Made by a program: the position numbers and the translations under genes
The notes under the pieces: model-generated
What the model saw: only the letters and a program-made list of their open reading frames with translations
Database searches by the model: none
Told to the model about the DNA's origin: nothing
Assembly (NCBI RefSeq): GCF_020886695.1
Contig: NZ_AP024485.1
Location: forward strand, 1,125,001-1,189,000
Length of the DNA: 64,000 nucleotides
Source of the DNA: Pseudodesulfovibrio sediminis
GTDB taxonomy: Bacteria > Desulfobacterota > Desulfovibrionia > Desulfovibrionales > Desulfovibrionaceae
Reading direction: 5' to 3'
Part shown: in pieces, positions 1 through 7,280 of the stretch
How positions within the stretch are numbered: position 1 is the stretch's first letter
Layout: each line of letters begins with the position of its first letter

Positions 1-1
1 G

Positions 2-439
2 CTGCCAGGCAGATTCCGGCAGAAAGCGCTTGAGATCAAGGCCACCACCAATGTCTCCACATCGGCTCCGGCACAGATGGCCATTGCCGAATTCCTGCGC
101 CAGGGGCGCATGGAACGTCACCTGAAAAAACTGCGGACCGCCCTTGAGCACCAGATGGACACCATGCAACTCCACCTCGGCCGATTTTTCCCGGAGGGCA
201 CCAAGGTCACGCATCCGACCGGCGGCGCCGTGCTCTGGCTGGAGTTGCCCAAAACAGTGGATGCCGTGGAGCTGTTCTTCCAGGCCCGGGCCAAGAATAT
301 CGGTATCGCCCCCGGAGCCATCTTCTCCACCCAGGATAAATTCTCCAATTACATCCGGCTGACGTACGGCTCACCGTGGACCGACGAGGTAGAGAAAGGC
401 GTGCGCACACTGGGCACTCTCGCTCATGGACTCTGCTGA
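2..439 (+). CDS. PLP-dependent aminotransferase-like protein, C-terminal part (MocR/PdxR type)
   Basis: The gene is cut by the left window edge; the frame is open from base 2, and 145 C-terminal residues are visible. The sequence resembles the C-terminal small domain of fold-type I aminotransferases of the kind fused to GntR DNA-binding domains: an early stretch ATTNVSTSAPAQ, then RHLKKLRTAL, then HPTGGAVLWLELP, IAPGAIFS and YIRLTYGSPW. The GGAVLWLELP and final arginine-containing strand are typical of the part that contacts the substrate carboxylate. The PLP lysine and any DNA-binding domain would lie outside the window, so a plain aminotransferase cannot be excluded. It precedes rarD by about 60 bases on the same strand. 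Confidence 0.8.
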   Translation: MPGRFRQKALEIKATTNVSTSAPAQMAIAEFLRQGRMERHLKKLRTALEHQMDTMQLHLGRFFPEGTKVTHPTGGAVLWLELPKTVDAVELFFQARAKNIGIAPGAIFSTQDKFSNYIRLTYGSPWTDEVEKGVRTLGTLAHGLC

Positions 440-499
440 TCTTTTTGACTTTACCTTAGAGAAAGACAGGCGTAGTTTTCCGCTTCTGAGAGAAACACC

Positions 500-1411
500 A
501 TGCCTGAAATCGACCAGAAACAACGGACATACGGATTCATTGCCGCGCTGACAGCCTTTTTCCTGTGGGGGCTTCTGCCCATCTACTGGAAGTCGCTTCT
601 CGTGGTGAACCCTTTTGAGATACTCTGTCACCGCATTGTCTGGTCATTGGCCTTCATCGCCGTTGTCCTGACCTTCATGAAAGGCTGGAGCGCGGCAATC
701 GCGCCCATGAAGTCGGCAAAAAGCCTGGGCATTCTCATCCTGAGCAGTCTCATGATCGGCACCAACTGGCTGCTGTATATCTGGGCTGTGAACACCAACC
801 ATGTTCTGGAGACGAGCCTCGGCTATTACATCAACCCGCTGGTCAACGTGCTGCTCGGCTTCCTCTTTTTCAAGGAACGCCTCAAGCCACTGCAACTGGT
901 CGCTATCGGACTGGCCGCTCTCGGTGTGGTCAACTCCGTGATCAGTTACGGCGAGCTGCCCTGGATATCCCTGGTCCTTGCTGTCAGCTTCGGCTTTTAC
1001 GGGCTGCTGCGCAAGATTGCCGCCGTGGAGTCCCTGCCCGGCCTCTTTTTCGAGACACTGGTCCTCGCTCCCATCGCCCTGGGCTATATTATCAAGCTGC
1101 AAATGGAAGGGAGTTCGGCACTCTTCACGGTGTCGCCGCATATCGACTTCCTGCTCATCGGGGCCGGTGCCGCCACATCCATTCCGCTTATCGGCTTCGC
1201 CTATGGCGCACGCCGCCTGCAGCTCACCACTCTGGGGTTGCTGCAATACCTCGCGCCAACCATCGCCTTTTGTCTCGGGGTCTTCGTCTATCACGAGCCT
1301 TTCTCGGTCAGCCATCTGATCACCTTTGCCCTGATCTGGACAGGACTGGCCGTCTACACGGCCGATTCCCTGTGGACCATGCGCAAACACCGACGCCACA
1401 CCTCCAGCTGA
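500..1411 (+). CDS. rarD: EamA-family transporter RarD
   Basis: 303 residues, very hydrophobic, with about ten predicted membrane segments arranged as two EamA repeats. The N-terminal stretch ALTAFFLWGLLPIYWKSL followed by EILCHRIVWS is characteristic of RarD, and NWLLYIWAVNTNHVLETSLGYYINPLVNVLLG is the conserved core seen in that family (split here by position: residues about 89-120). RarD proteins are inner-membrane permeases of the drug/metabolite superfamily; the E. coli member is named for chloramphenicol sensitivity but the true substrate is not established. The stop lies only 28 bases upstream of the -35 box of the arsR-hgcAB promoter, so the two units are separate. Confidence 0.9.
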   Translation: MPEIDQKQRTYGFIAALTAFFLWGLLPIYWKSLLVVNPFEILCHRIVWSLAFIAVVLTFMKGWSAAIAPMKSAKSLGILILSSLMIGTNWLLYIWAVNTNHVLETSLGYYINPLVNVLLGFLFFKERLKPLQLVAIGLAALGVVNSVISYGELPWISLVLAVSFGFYGLLRKIAAVESLPGLFFETLVLAPIALGYIIKLQMEGSSALFTVSPHIDFLLIGAGAATSIPLIGFAYGARRLQLTTLGLLQYLAPTIAFCLGVFVYHEPFSVSHLITFALIWTGLAVYTADSLWTMRKHRRHTSS

Positions 1412-1439
1412 TCCTTGCTCAAACCGCTCCTGCGTCGCA

Positions 1440-1468
1440 TTGACACAACTCAAATCATCGTTTATCGT
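1440..1468 (+). promoter_or_regulatory. Sigma-70 promoter of arsR-hgcA-hgcB
   Basis: A perfect -35 box TTGACA (1440-1445) is followed by a 17-base spacer and TATCGT (1463-1468) as -10 (4 of 6 consensus bases). The -10 lies inside the palindrome at 1457-1479. The site is downstream of the rarD stop and 37 bases upstream of the arsR ATG. Confidence 0.7.
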
Positions 1469-1479
1469 CGATCAACGAT
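1457..1479. promoter_or_regulatory. Palindromic operator overlapping the hgc promoter
   Basis: This 23-base sequence is symmetric about T1468: 10 of 11 base pairs match, the only mismatch being 1463/1473. Outer arms are ATCGTT and AACGAT and the inner arms are ATCG and CGAT. It covers the -10 box of the promoter just upstream of an ArsR-family gene, the usual position for an autoregulated ArsR/SmtB repressor site. Binding by the adjacent regulator is inferred. Confidence 0.7.
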
Positions 1480-1504
1480 TAATACATCATGGAGCTTCTC
1501 ATCA

Positions 1505-1822
1505 ATGCACCAGCCAATAAAACCGCTTGACGAAACGTTTCTGGCGGATATCTGCAAGGCCTTATCCCATCCCGCACGCATCCGCATCCTCAAGCACCTC
1601 CTGGCTGAGGAAGGATGTATCTGTGGCCGCATCGTGGAGATCATGCCTCTGGCGCAGTCCACAGTCAGCCAGCATCTGAAGATCCTCAAGGAGACCGGAC
1701 TGGTGCGTGGAGAAGTGGATGGACCGAAGACATGCTATTGCGTTGACCGGAAAAAACTCGCAAAATTCAACGGCCTCATGGAAAACCTGCTGGCCGATAC
1801 CGATGCACAGGAAGTCGCATGA
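1505..1822 (+). CDS. ArsR-family transcriptional regulator upstream of hgcAB
   Basis: 105 residues with the winged helix-turn-helix of ArsR/SmtB regulators: ALSHPARIRILKHL, then LAQSTVSQHLKILKETGLV as the recognition region and a GEVDGPKTCYCV wing. Two Cys-x-Cys pairs are visible, Cys38/Cys40 at the place of the ELCVCDL thiol site of classical ArsR and Cys77/Cys79 in the wing, so thiol-based sensing of a metal or metalloid is plausible; the inducer is unknown. The start at 1505 is chosen because a GGAG lies at 1491-1494 and the promoter at 1440-1468 rules out in-frame starts further upstream. Its stop overlaps the ATG at 1819 as ATGA, so it is translationally coupled to the hgcA frame. ArsR-like genes next to hgcAB have been described in related mercury methylators. 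Confidence 0.93.
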   Translation: MHQPIKPLDETFLADICKALSHPARIRILKHLLAEEGCICGRIVEIMPLAQSTVSQHLKILKETGLVRGEVDGPKTCYCVDRKKLAKFNGLMENLLADTDAQEVA

Positions 1823-3000
1823 ACGATTTTAAAACCCTCAAGGAACTCAATCTCGAACCACTGGAGATAATGGCTCCGGCCTTTCCTCCAGACCCGGCGG
1901 AAGACGACGCACCCTGTTGAGGACCTAAACCTGACCCCCGTGCCGGGGTCCACGAAAAACCCGGATATTCCATGGAGCCGTATGTCGACGGATTCGTTGA
2001 CACGCCTGTCGGCTTCATTCCCCGCGTCCGCACATCGCTGCTCGCCAGCGACTGGCTCGGTGTGGCCGGAGCCAGGATCGGATTCACCCGCGCCAATTAC
2101 AAGGTGGTGCCGGGGTTGTATTGCGTGGGCGACCCCACCCCGGACTCCCCTGTACTGGTCACATGCAACTACAAACTGACATTCGACGCGGTCCGTACGG
2201 AACTGAGCGATATCGACGCCTGGATTCTGGTGGTCGACACGCGTGGCATCAATGTGTGGTGTGCAGCGGGCAAGAATCTCTTTTCCACCCACGAGATCAT
2301 CCTGAGCGTCAACGCGGCCCGTCTCGGAGAAGTGGTCGCCCATCGCAACCTCGTGCTGCCTCAACTGGGAGCCACTGGCGTGACCGCACACATGGTCAAA
2401 AAAGGATGCGGGTTCAAGGTCGAATACGGCCCGATCCGCGCCGAAGATCTCCCTGCGTATCTCGCCAACGGCAATCAGGCCGATCAGGACATGCGCATGG
2501 TGACCTTCCCGCTCAAGGAACGGGCCGTGCTTATCCCGGTGGAAATATTCCTGCTTTGGAAACTGCTGGCCTGGACCATACTGGCGGCCTTCCTGCTCTC
2601 CGGCATCGGCCCGGACATCTTCTCGCTGGCAGCAGCCTGGAGCCGGGGCACGGCCGCCATCACCGCCACCCTGTTCGGCATTCTGGCTGGCTGTGCCGTG
2701 GTCCCGCTCATGCTGAACCAGCTCCCGTGGCGTCAGTTCTGGCCCAAGGGCGTGCTCACAGGCGCAGTGGCAGGCCTTCTCTGTGTCATGTTCTTCGCAG
2801 GCTCACTCGGCTGGCTGGCGTCAATCGCCCTCGCCCTGTGGACCACCGCCGTGTCCTCCTATCTGGCCATGAACTTTACCGGCTCCACCCCATACACCTC
2901 ACCGTCCGGCGTGGAAGCGGAGATGCGCAAAGGCCTTCCGCTCCAGGCAGGCGCAGCAACCCTGGGGATCATCGGATGGCTTATCGCCCCGTTCATTTGA
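1819..3000 (+). CDS. hgcA: Mercury methylation corrinoid protein HgcA, with in-frame UGA at codon 34 (possible selenocysteine)
   Basis: HgcA transfers a methyl group from a corrinoid cofactor to Hg(II) at the cytoplasmic membrane, working with HgcB. The cap-helix signature NVWCAAGK is present; its cysteine, the lower cobalt ligand, is residue 148 from ATG 1819 (97 from ATG 1972). About five membrane segments follow in the C-terminal 150 residues, ending in NFTGSTPYTSP. The start is uncertain. ATG 1819 overlaps the arsR stop and has AGGA six bases upstream. Its frame is continuous with HgcA except for UGA 1918-1920 within APC-UGA-GPKP. ATG 1972 has no clear ribosome-binding site, but it gives 342 residues, close to the annotated length and Cys93 numbering I recall for strain ND132. 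Either the UGA encodes selenocysteine (see hairpin at 1933-1950) or it closes a 33-residue leader. Gene identity is near certain; I favour the long form only moderately. Confidence 0.95.
1933..1950 (+). promoter_or_regulatory. SECIS-like hairpin downstream of the hgcA in-frame UGA
   Basis: GACCCC (1933-1938) pairs perfectly with GGGGTC (1945-1950) around the loop CGTGCC (1939-1944). The loop begins 18 bases after the UGA and its second base is G. As I recall, bacterial SECIS elements have a short apical loop with G in the first two positions about 16-37 bases from the UGA, so this fits. A GC-rich hairpin in a GC-rich gene can occur by chance. Confidence 0.5.
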
Positions 3001-3022
3001 GGACGCACTCAAGGAATTTGCT

Positions 3023-3310
3023 ATGAAAGATTTCAGATATATAGATAACATCGCAACGCTCAAACTGGACGAAGCAACCTGTATCGGCTGCGGCATGTGT
3101 GCCGTGGTCTGCCCTCACCGGATTCTGGAGATGAGAGAAAAGAAGGCGGTCATTCTGGATTTCAACGCCTGCATGGAGTGTGGCGCGTGCGCCAAGAACT
3201 GCCCTGTGGAGGCGATTACCGTCACGCCCGGGGTGGGCTGCGCCTCCTACCTCATCTCTGTCTGGCTGTATCAGCTGACCGGCAAGGAGATGGACTCCGG
3301 CTGCTGCTAA
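3023..3310 (+). CDS. hgcB: Mercury methylation ferredoxin HgcB
   Basis: 95 residues with two [4Fe-4S] motifs: CIGCGMCAVVCP (residues 20-31) and CMECGACAKNCP (50-61), the second carrying the HgcB-specific CMECGAC core. Cys73 (in GVGCA) and the terminal Cys94-Cys95 pair match the cysteines reported as important in ND132 HgcB, where they are thought to pass Hg(II) to HgcA while the clusters reduce the corrinoid. It begins 22 bases after the hgcA stop with AAGGA upstream, so the two form one operon. Its stop codon overlaps by four bases the stop of the convergent PP-loop gene. Confidence 0.97.
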   Translation: MKDFRYIDNIATLKLDEATCIGCGMCAVVCPHRILEMREKKAVILDFNACMECGACAKNCPVEAITVTPGVGCASYLISVWLYQLTGKEMDSGCC

Positions 3311-4053
3311 GCCTTTTTCATCGCGGCCTTCTTCGTGAACGTCGCCCGTGAAGTCTGCACACGTTTGACCACGGCCCGGATTCCTTCCTTGGGCGTGGGG
3401 ACCAATCCCTTGGGCAGGACCGGCGGTTTCTCCCCGCACGCCTCGTACACCTCGCGCATCTCCCGACAGGTGACACACCGATTGCACGGATACGCCTTTC
3501 CGGCCTTGTCATAGATGGGTGTCCGGCAATACCAGCTGGCCTCACGAAACGGTTTGGGCAACATCTGCCAGATTTCTGTCTTGTCCAGATCAATGACCGG
3601 ATAAATGATGGTCGCCTCGGATTTGCTTGGTTCGATAATGGCGTTGAAAATATTCATGGCCCGCTCACTGCGCTTGAGCAGCATCTCCCCCCCTGTTTTC
3701 AGGTCGGTCCGAGTCCGTCCTCTGGCCACATGCACGATATCACGATCCCCGGCACAGATATTGGCGGCCATGAAATTGGCAATATCCATATCCCAGATCA
3801 TGTCCCGCTTCATGAACGAATAATCATGCAGACAATGGGTGAAGGTAAACGGTCGGAATTTCTTCCCGGCAAACAGCTTCAGCGTTTGGTTCACGGCCTG
3901 TTTTTCGGCAGCGGCCCGCTTTTCACGATTGATCAGCTGCATATGATGTACACGTATTGCAAACGCCGCATACGCATCATCTGTGAGCAGCCGATAGAGA
4001 ACCCCTACCGAGTCCACCCCCCCGGAGTACATGCACAATATTTTCTTTTTCAT
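3307..4053 (-). CDS. PP-loop ATPase, QueC/7-cyano-7-deazaguanine synthase-like
   Basis: 248 residues. The N-terminus KKKILCMYSGGVDSVG holds the PP-loop SGGxDS (residues 10-15) that binds ATP pyrophosphate in adenylating enzymes such as QueC, ThiI and ATP sulfurylase-like proteins. A cysteine cluster around residues 174-198 (WYC, then YPCNRCVTC) resembles the zinc site of QueC. Overall similarity to true QueC looks weak, so the product is not assigned; a nucleotide-modifying or sulfur-handling adenylase are both possible. It converges on hgcB with a 4-base overlap of stop codons. The start ATG at 4053 gives the PP-loop at its normal distance from the N-terminus. Confidence 0.75.
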   Translation of the reverse strand: MKKKILCMYSGGVDSVGVLYRLLTDDAYAAFAIRVHHMQLINREKRAAAEKQAVNQTLKLFAGKKFRPFTFTHCLHDYSFMKRDMIWDMDIANFMAANICAGDRDIVHVARGRTRTDLKTGGEMLLKRSERAMNIFNAIIEPSKSEATIIYPVIDLDKTEIWQMLPKPFREASWYCRTPIYDKAGKAYPCNRCVTCREMREVYEACGEKPPVLPKGLVPTPKEGIRAVVKRVQTSRATFTKKAAMKKA

Positions 4054-4170
4054 AATAGTCGGATATCATAATTTTGCGCAAACGGTCCATATCCACGGCT
4101 TGCCTCTCCCCGTGCTCTTCACCTATGCTACGCACACCAGTAACCACGGCAATTCCACAGGAGCAAAACC

Positions 4171-4524
4171 ATGTCCGACGTCCCGATCAATGACTCAATT
4201 TTCATCATCTGGAGTTCTTCCGACCCCGAGGTCGCAGACAATCTGGCTTTCATGTACGCCCACAATTCTCTCAAAAGACTCTGGTGGGGCCGAGTCAGGC
4301 TGATCATCTGGGGGCCGTCCGCGCAACTGACCGCTGAAAACAGTCACATCCAATCAAGAATACGGGAAATGCTGGCAGACGGCGTTGAGGTATGGGCCTG
4401 CCGCGCCTGCGCAGAAAACTACGGCGTGGTCGACACACTGGAAACCCTTGGCGTCAACGTGGTCTACATTGGAGATCCAACAACCAAAATGATCAAGGAA
4501 GGATGGAAGAGCCTGACCTTTTAA
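4171..4524 (+). CDS. DsrE-like family protein
   Basis: 117 residues preceded by AGGAG. The pattern SIFIIWSSSDPEVADNLAFMYAHNS, LIIWGPSAQL, and WACRACAENYGV..LGVNVVYIG is that of the small DsrE/DsrF-like alpha-beta proteins, with a cysteine pair (CRAC) at the position where this family often has a sulfur-carrying cysteine. DsrE-like proteins move sulfane sulfur between partners in the cytoplasm. No dsr genes are in the window, so its partner is unknown. The next gene follows 56 bases later on the same strand. Confidence 0.75.
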   Translation: MSDVPINDSIFIIWSSSDPEVADNLAFMYAHNSLKRLWWGRVRLIIWGPSAQLTAENSHIQSRIREMLADGVEVWACRACAENYGVVDTLETLGVNVVYIGDPTTKMIKEGWKSLTF

Positions 4525-4580
4525 TACCCCCCGCCGCATGATATGGCTGAGGCAGTCACCCTTTTAGCAAGGAGAAAGCC

Positions 4581-4823
4581 ATGACAATCGAGACACTGAC
4601 AACCTTCTTCATGTGGTGTTCCATCATCAACGGCGGACTGCTCCTGTATGCGGTCGTCATCCAAATGGTCGCGCCTGACTTCATCTACACATTCCAAAGA
4701 CGATTTTTTCCGATCAACCGGGAGACCTACGAAACAGTCTACTATGCCTTTCTCGGCGGCTACAAGCTGCTCTATCTGGTGTTCAACCTCGTCCCCTACA
4801 TCGCCCTGCGAATCATGGAGTAG
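4581..4823 (+). CDS. Small membrane protein, DUF6868-like
   Basis: 80 residues with two membrane segments, about 8-27 (FFMWCSIINGGLLLYAVVIQMV) and 56-74 (FLGGYKLLYLVFNLVPYIAL, split by position here). AAGGAG stands nine bases before the ATG. The arrangement and the RRFFPINRETYETVYY linker match my recollection of the DUF6868 family, which has no known function. It ends two bases before the convergent rhodanese stop. Confidence 0.75.
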   Translation: MTIETLTTFFMWCSIINGGLLLYAVVIQMVAPDFIYTFQRRFFPINRETYETVYYAFLGGYKLLYLVFNLVPYIALRIME

Positions 4824-4825
4824 CG

Positions 4826-5233
4826 CTAGCGGACCAAGGGCAACCCGGAACGCTGCCAATCGACTATCCCGTTCTTGAGATGCCAGACGTGCGTAAAACC
4901 GAGACCGTCCATTTTACGGAGAGCATTGGAGCTGCGATTACCTGTACGACAATAGATGAAATACCGTTTTTCAGGGTCGAGTTTTTTCAATTCATCAACA
5001 AATGTCTTGGAATAAAAATCAATGTTGACAGCCCCTTCCAGATGCCCGTCAACGTACTCCGCAGGCGTGCGGATATCGATGATCTGCACGTCGTGCGCCA
5101 CGCTCAGATTGGCCTGGGCCTCTTCTGCAGTCAAATTCACGAACCCTTCAGGTTGCGGCGAGCCAAGATTCAGATACAGGAACGCACTGGCAACCAACAC
5201 AATGACCACGAGTATGAGGTATGGGGTTTTCAT
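4826..5233 (-). CDS. Membrane-anchored rhodanese-domain protein
   Basis: 135 residues. Residues 4-23 form a single hydrophobic signal anchor, so the rhodanese domain (about 35-135) should face the periplasm. The domain shows VQIIDIRTPAEYVDGHLEGAVNID and the active-site loop CRTGNRSS with catalytic Cys95, followed by the typical GLGFTHVWHLKNGIVDW. Single-domain rhodaneses carry sulfane sulfur as a cysteine persulfide. The gene is monocistronic on the minus strand and lies downstream of the etf terminator. Confidence 0.92.
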   Translation of the reverse strand: MKTPYLILVVIVLVASAFLYLNLGSPQPEGFVNLTAEEAQANLSVAHDVQIIDIRTPAEYVDGHLEGAVNIDFYSKTFVDELKKLDPEKRYFIYCRTGNRSSNALRKMDGLGFTHVWHLKNGIVDWQRSGLPLVR

Positions 5234-5270
5234 GGCCCAACCCTATATGAATGTACGCTTGCTCTTCAAC

Positions 5271-5303
5271 AAAAAAAGCCGCGCCCACATTGTGGACGCG
5301 GCC
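5271..5303 (-). terminator. Intrinsic terminator of the ACAD-ETF operon
   Basis: Read on the minus strand, a 12-bp stem with one mismatch (arms at 5278-5289 and 5292-5303) is followed by seven T. It lies 20 bases after the etfA stop. Confidence 0.88.
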
Positions 5304-5323
5304 TTGAGAGTCTTTTACGTCGA

Positions 5324-6334
5324 TTAACCGAGCAGCTCGTTGACCTTCTTCATGATGGCAAAGGCATCGCCAACATACAGGACGTCACATTTTCCCTGTG
5401 CCCAGCCACAACCGGCGTCGGTGTTGATGGCACGGCGCTCGTTGATGAAACGCCAGCCCACGACGTGGGGTTCTTCACCGTGGCAACAGGTTGAAAGGCC
5501 CTTGGCATGTCGGGGTGTCGCACCGGTCTGACCGACCTGATGCATGTGCGTCAGAAAGGAAATCACCGCGCCGCCTTCGCCCGAGATATCCACCAGGGAC
5601 TTGGATGAACCCAGCGAACTCTTGGTGGCAGACAGGAACCGCAGAATGGAATCCTCGGCCTCGGCCACATGGACCTCGCCATCAGCCTGCTTCTTGGTCC
5701 AGCCGGCACCGGTGACCAGAAGAATCTCGGCATCGGGACGAATGGTCTGCTCATCCTCGGACACGCAGATCATGCCCTCGGGGCGGGTACGCACACCGGA
5801 GATATCTGCGTCCACGGCAGTCACGTCTGCGCTGCCGGCACCACTGAACGCACCGGCGCAACCGGCATCCAGAGTCAGGACCCAGGGACGCTCGTCACGA
5901 GTAAAGGAGCCTTCCATACGCTGGCGATAAAACCACCGCTTGGCAACAGGTTTGCCATCCACGACATTGAGGCCGGACAAATGCGTGTCCACGCGGCCAC
6001 CCAGACGAATGGCGAGGCCGGGAAGAGCACGGCTGTAGCGAGAAGTGGCCGGAGCCACGACAATCTCGGCGGAGCATGCCTTGGCAATGGCCTCGGCAGC
6101 AGCGATATCAGTCGAATACAGTCCTTCATTATACGCAGGACCGGTCACGGCAAAGAAAGTACCGCCACAGGCCGCAATGGAATCAGCGGCAGCAGCCACA
6201 TCGGCACCGACCAGCCCAACGGCCAACTCAGCGCCCATGCCGTCGGCCAGCGCCTTGGCAGCGGTCAGGGTCTCCAGGGAAACCTTGGCAAGAGTACCGT
6301 CACATTCCGTATGTGCAAGAAATAATACTGTCAT
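5324..6334 (-). CDS. etfA: Electron transfer flavoprotein alpha subunit
   Basis: 336 residues. The N-terminal half follows the ETF alpha nucleotide-binding fold (TVLFLAHTECDG, AELAVGLVGADV, IVVAPATSRYSRALPGLAIRLGGRVDTHLSGL). The C-terminal FAD domain keeps the GQTG motif near residue 265 but is diverged, with CCHGEEPHVVGWRFINERRAINTD in place of the usual ISGAIQH..INKDPEAPIF stretch. ETF carries electrons from acyl-CoA dehydrogenases to a membrane quinone oxidoreductase. It is the last gene of the operon, 12 bases after etfB, with GGGGGAG before its ATG. The cysteines CC and GCGW in the C-terminal domain are unusual. Confidence 0.88.
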   Translation of the reverse strand: MTVLFLAHTECDGTLAKVSLETLTAAKALADGMGAELAVGLVGADVAAAADSIAACGGTFFAVTGPAYNEGLYSTDIAAAEAIAKACSAEIVVAPATSRYSRALPGLAIRLGGRVDTHLSGLNVVDGKPVAKRWFYRQRMEGSFTRDERPWVLTLDAGCAGAFSGAGSADVTAVDADISGVRTRPEGMICVSEDEQTIRPDAEILLVTGAGWTKKQADGEVHVAEAEDSILRFLSATKSSLGSSKSLVDISGEGGAVISFLTHMHQVGQTGATPRHAKGLSTCCHGEEPHVVGWRFINERRAINTDAGCGWAQGKCDVLYVGDAFAIMKKVNELLG

Positions 6335-6346
6335 GTTCGTCTCCCC

Positions 6347-7156
6347 CTAGCCCTTGATCCATTCAACGATTTCCTGCGCCATCTCATCCACGGAAGCATC
6401 TTTGACGATACGGGTCTCGCGGCGTTGCTGCGGGACTTCCACGGAAGCGAAACTCAAGCTGGAACCGGACAGATCTGCGGGCTTGGCCTGCTGCAGGGCA
6501 GGCATATTTTTCTGCATGTTCTGCATGCCTATCTGGGGATTGTTCGGAGGCTCGGGCAGTTCTCCAGTGGCCCAGCCCATGACGGCGGGTGCGCCATCCA
6601 CGACTGATTTCTGGTAAGAGCCGCCTTCCACACGCTCCAGGACTTCAATGGCACCGTCGTCGCCGACAGTGATCTTGTCCACACCCTGGAACTGTTCGGA
6701 GACACCCTGCATCTCACCGACCATCTGCATGACCGCGCCGGAGCCACGGGATGCGGACTGCCAGCCGCCAAAGAGCAGCAGCTTGGACTTGTCCAGCCCG
6801 GCGATGCCGTCAATGGTGTCGGACAAAACCTTTGCGGTCTCATAGCTGTCCTCAAAACCGGAAGAGGACCCATCGGCCACGACCAGTTGGAACGGGGCTT
6901 TCTGGGACACGGCCATCATGACCTGCTGGAGCTTGGCCTTGGGACCGAGGCTGACCAGCCAGACCTGACTTCCGGGATTCTTGGCGGCCAGATCAGCGGC
7001 CTCATAGAGTGCGTGACCGGCCCACGGGTCGAGCACGGCAGGCAGCATCATTTCATTTTGCAGGATCGGACCATTGGGACCGTCCTGGGGTGCGAGCGTC
7101 TGGAGCGGGTCCGGTACGATGGAACCGCAAACCACGATGTGGAATTCATTGCCCAT
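6347..7156 (-). CDS. etfB: Electron transfer flavoprotein beta subunit
   Basis: 269 residues with the ETF beta pattern: IVVCGSIVPDP at the N-terminus, LDPWAGHALYEAADLA, SQVWLVSLGPK and, near residue 125, SKLLLFGGWQSASRGSGAVMQMVGE, where the beta subunit normally binds AMP or FAD. The segment after residue 200 (PEPPNNPQIGMQNMQKNMPALQQ) replaces the usual signal loop and is longer and Met/Gln rich. It forms a heterodimer with the downstream etfA product. The gap to the upstream ETF:quinone oxidoreductase gene is 124 bases. Confidence 0.88.
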   Translation of the reverse strand: MGNEFHIVVCGSIVPDPLQTLAPQDGPNGPILQNEMMLPAVLDPWAGHALYEAADLAAKNPGSQVWLVSLGPKAKLQQVMMAVSQKAPFQLVVADGSSSGFEDSYETAKVLSDTIDGIAGLDKSKLLLFGGWQSASRGSGAVMQMVGEMQGVSEQFQGVDKITVGDDGAIEVLERVEGGSYQKSVVDGAPAVMGWATGELPEPPNNPQIGMQNMQKNMPALQQAKPADLSGSSLSFASVEVPQQRRETRIVKDASVDEMAQEIVEWIKG

Positions 7157-7280
7157 TCATTATCTCCTTGATGTATTCGACGACACTCGTATTTCTCATG
7201 TCGCCAATTCGTTGGGCGTTGCGATATTTCGCCTCGCCCGTTTTCTTCAATCTCTATAAAAGAGCCGGCTTGGTCATATA

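Noticed and set aside
1415-1504. A longer arsR product starting at TTG 1415
   Set aside because: That start lies upstream of the -35 and operator, so it would not be in the transcript; ATG 1505 has GGAG and fits the family length.
4054-4170. A possible extra gene between the PP-loop and DsrE-like genes
   Set aside because: Only 117 bases with no start and frame of useful length; it is the space for two divergent promoters.
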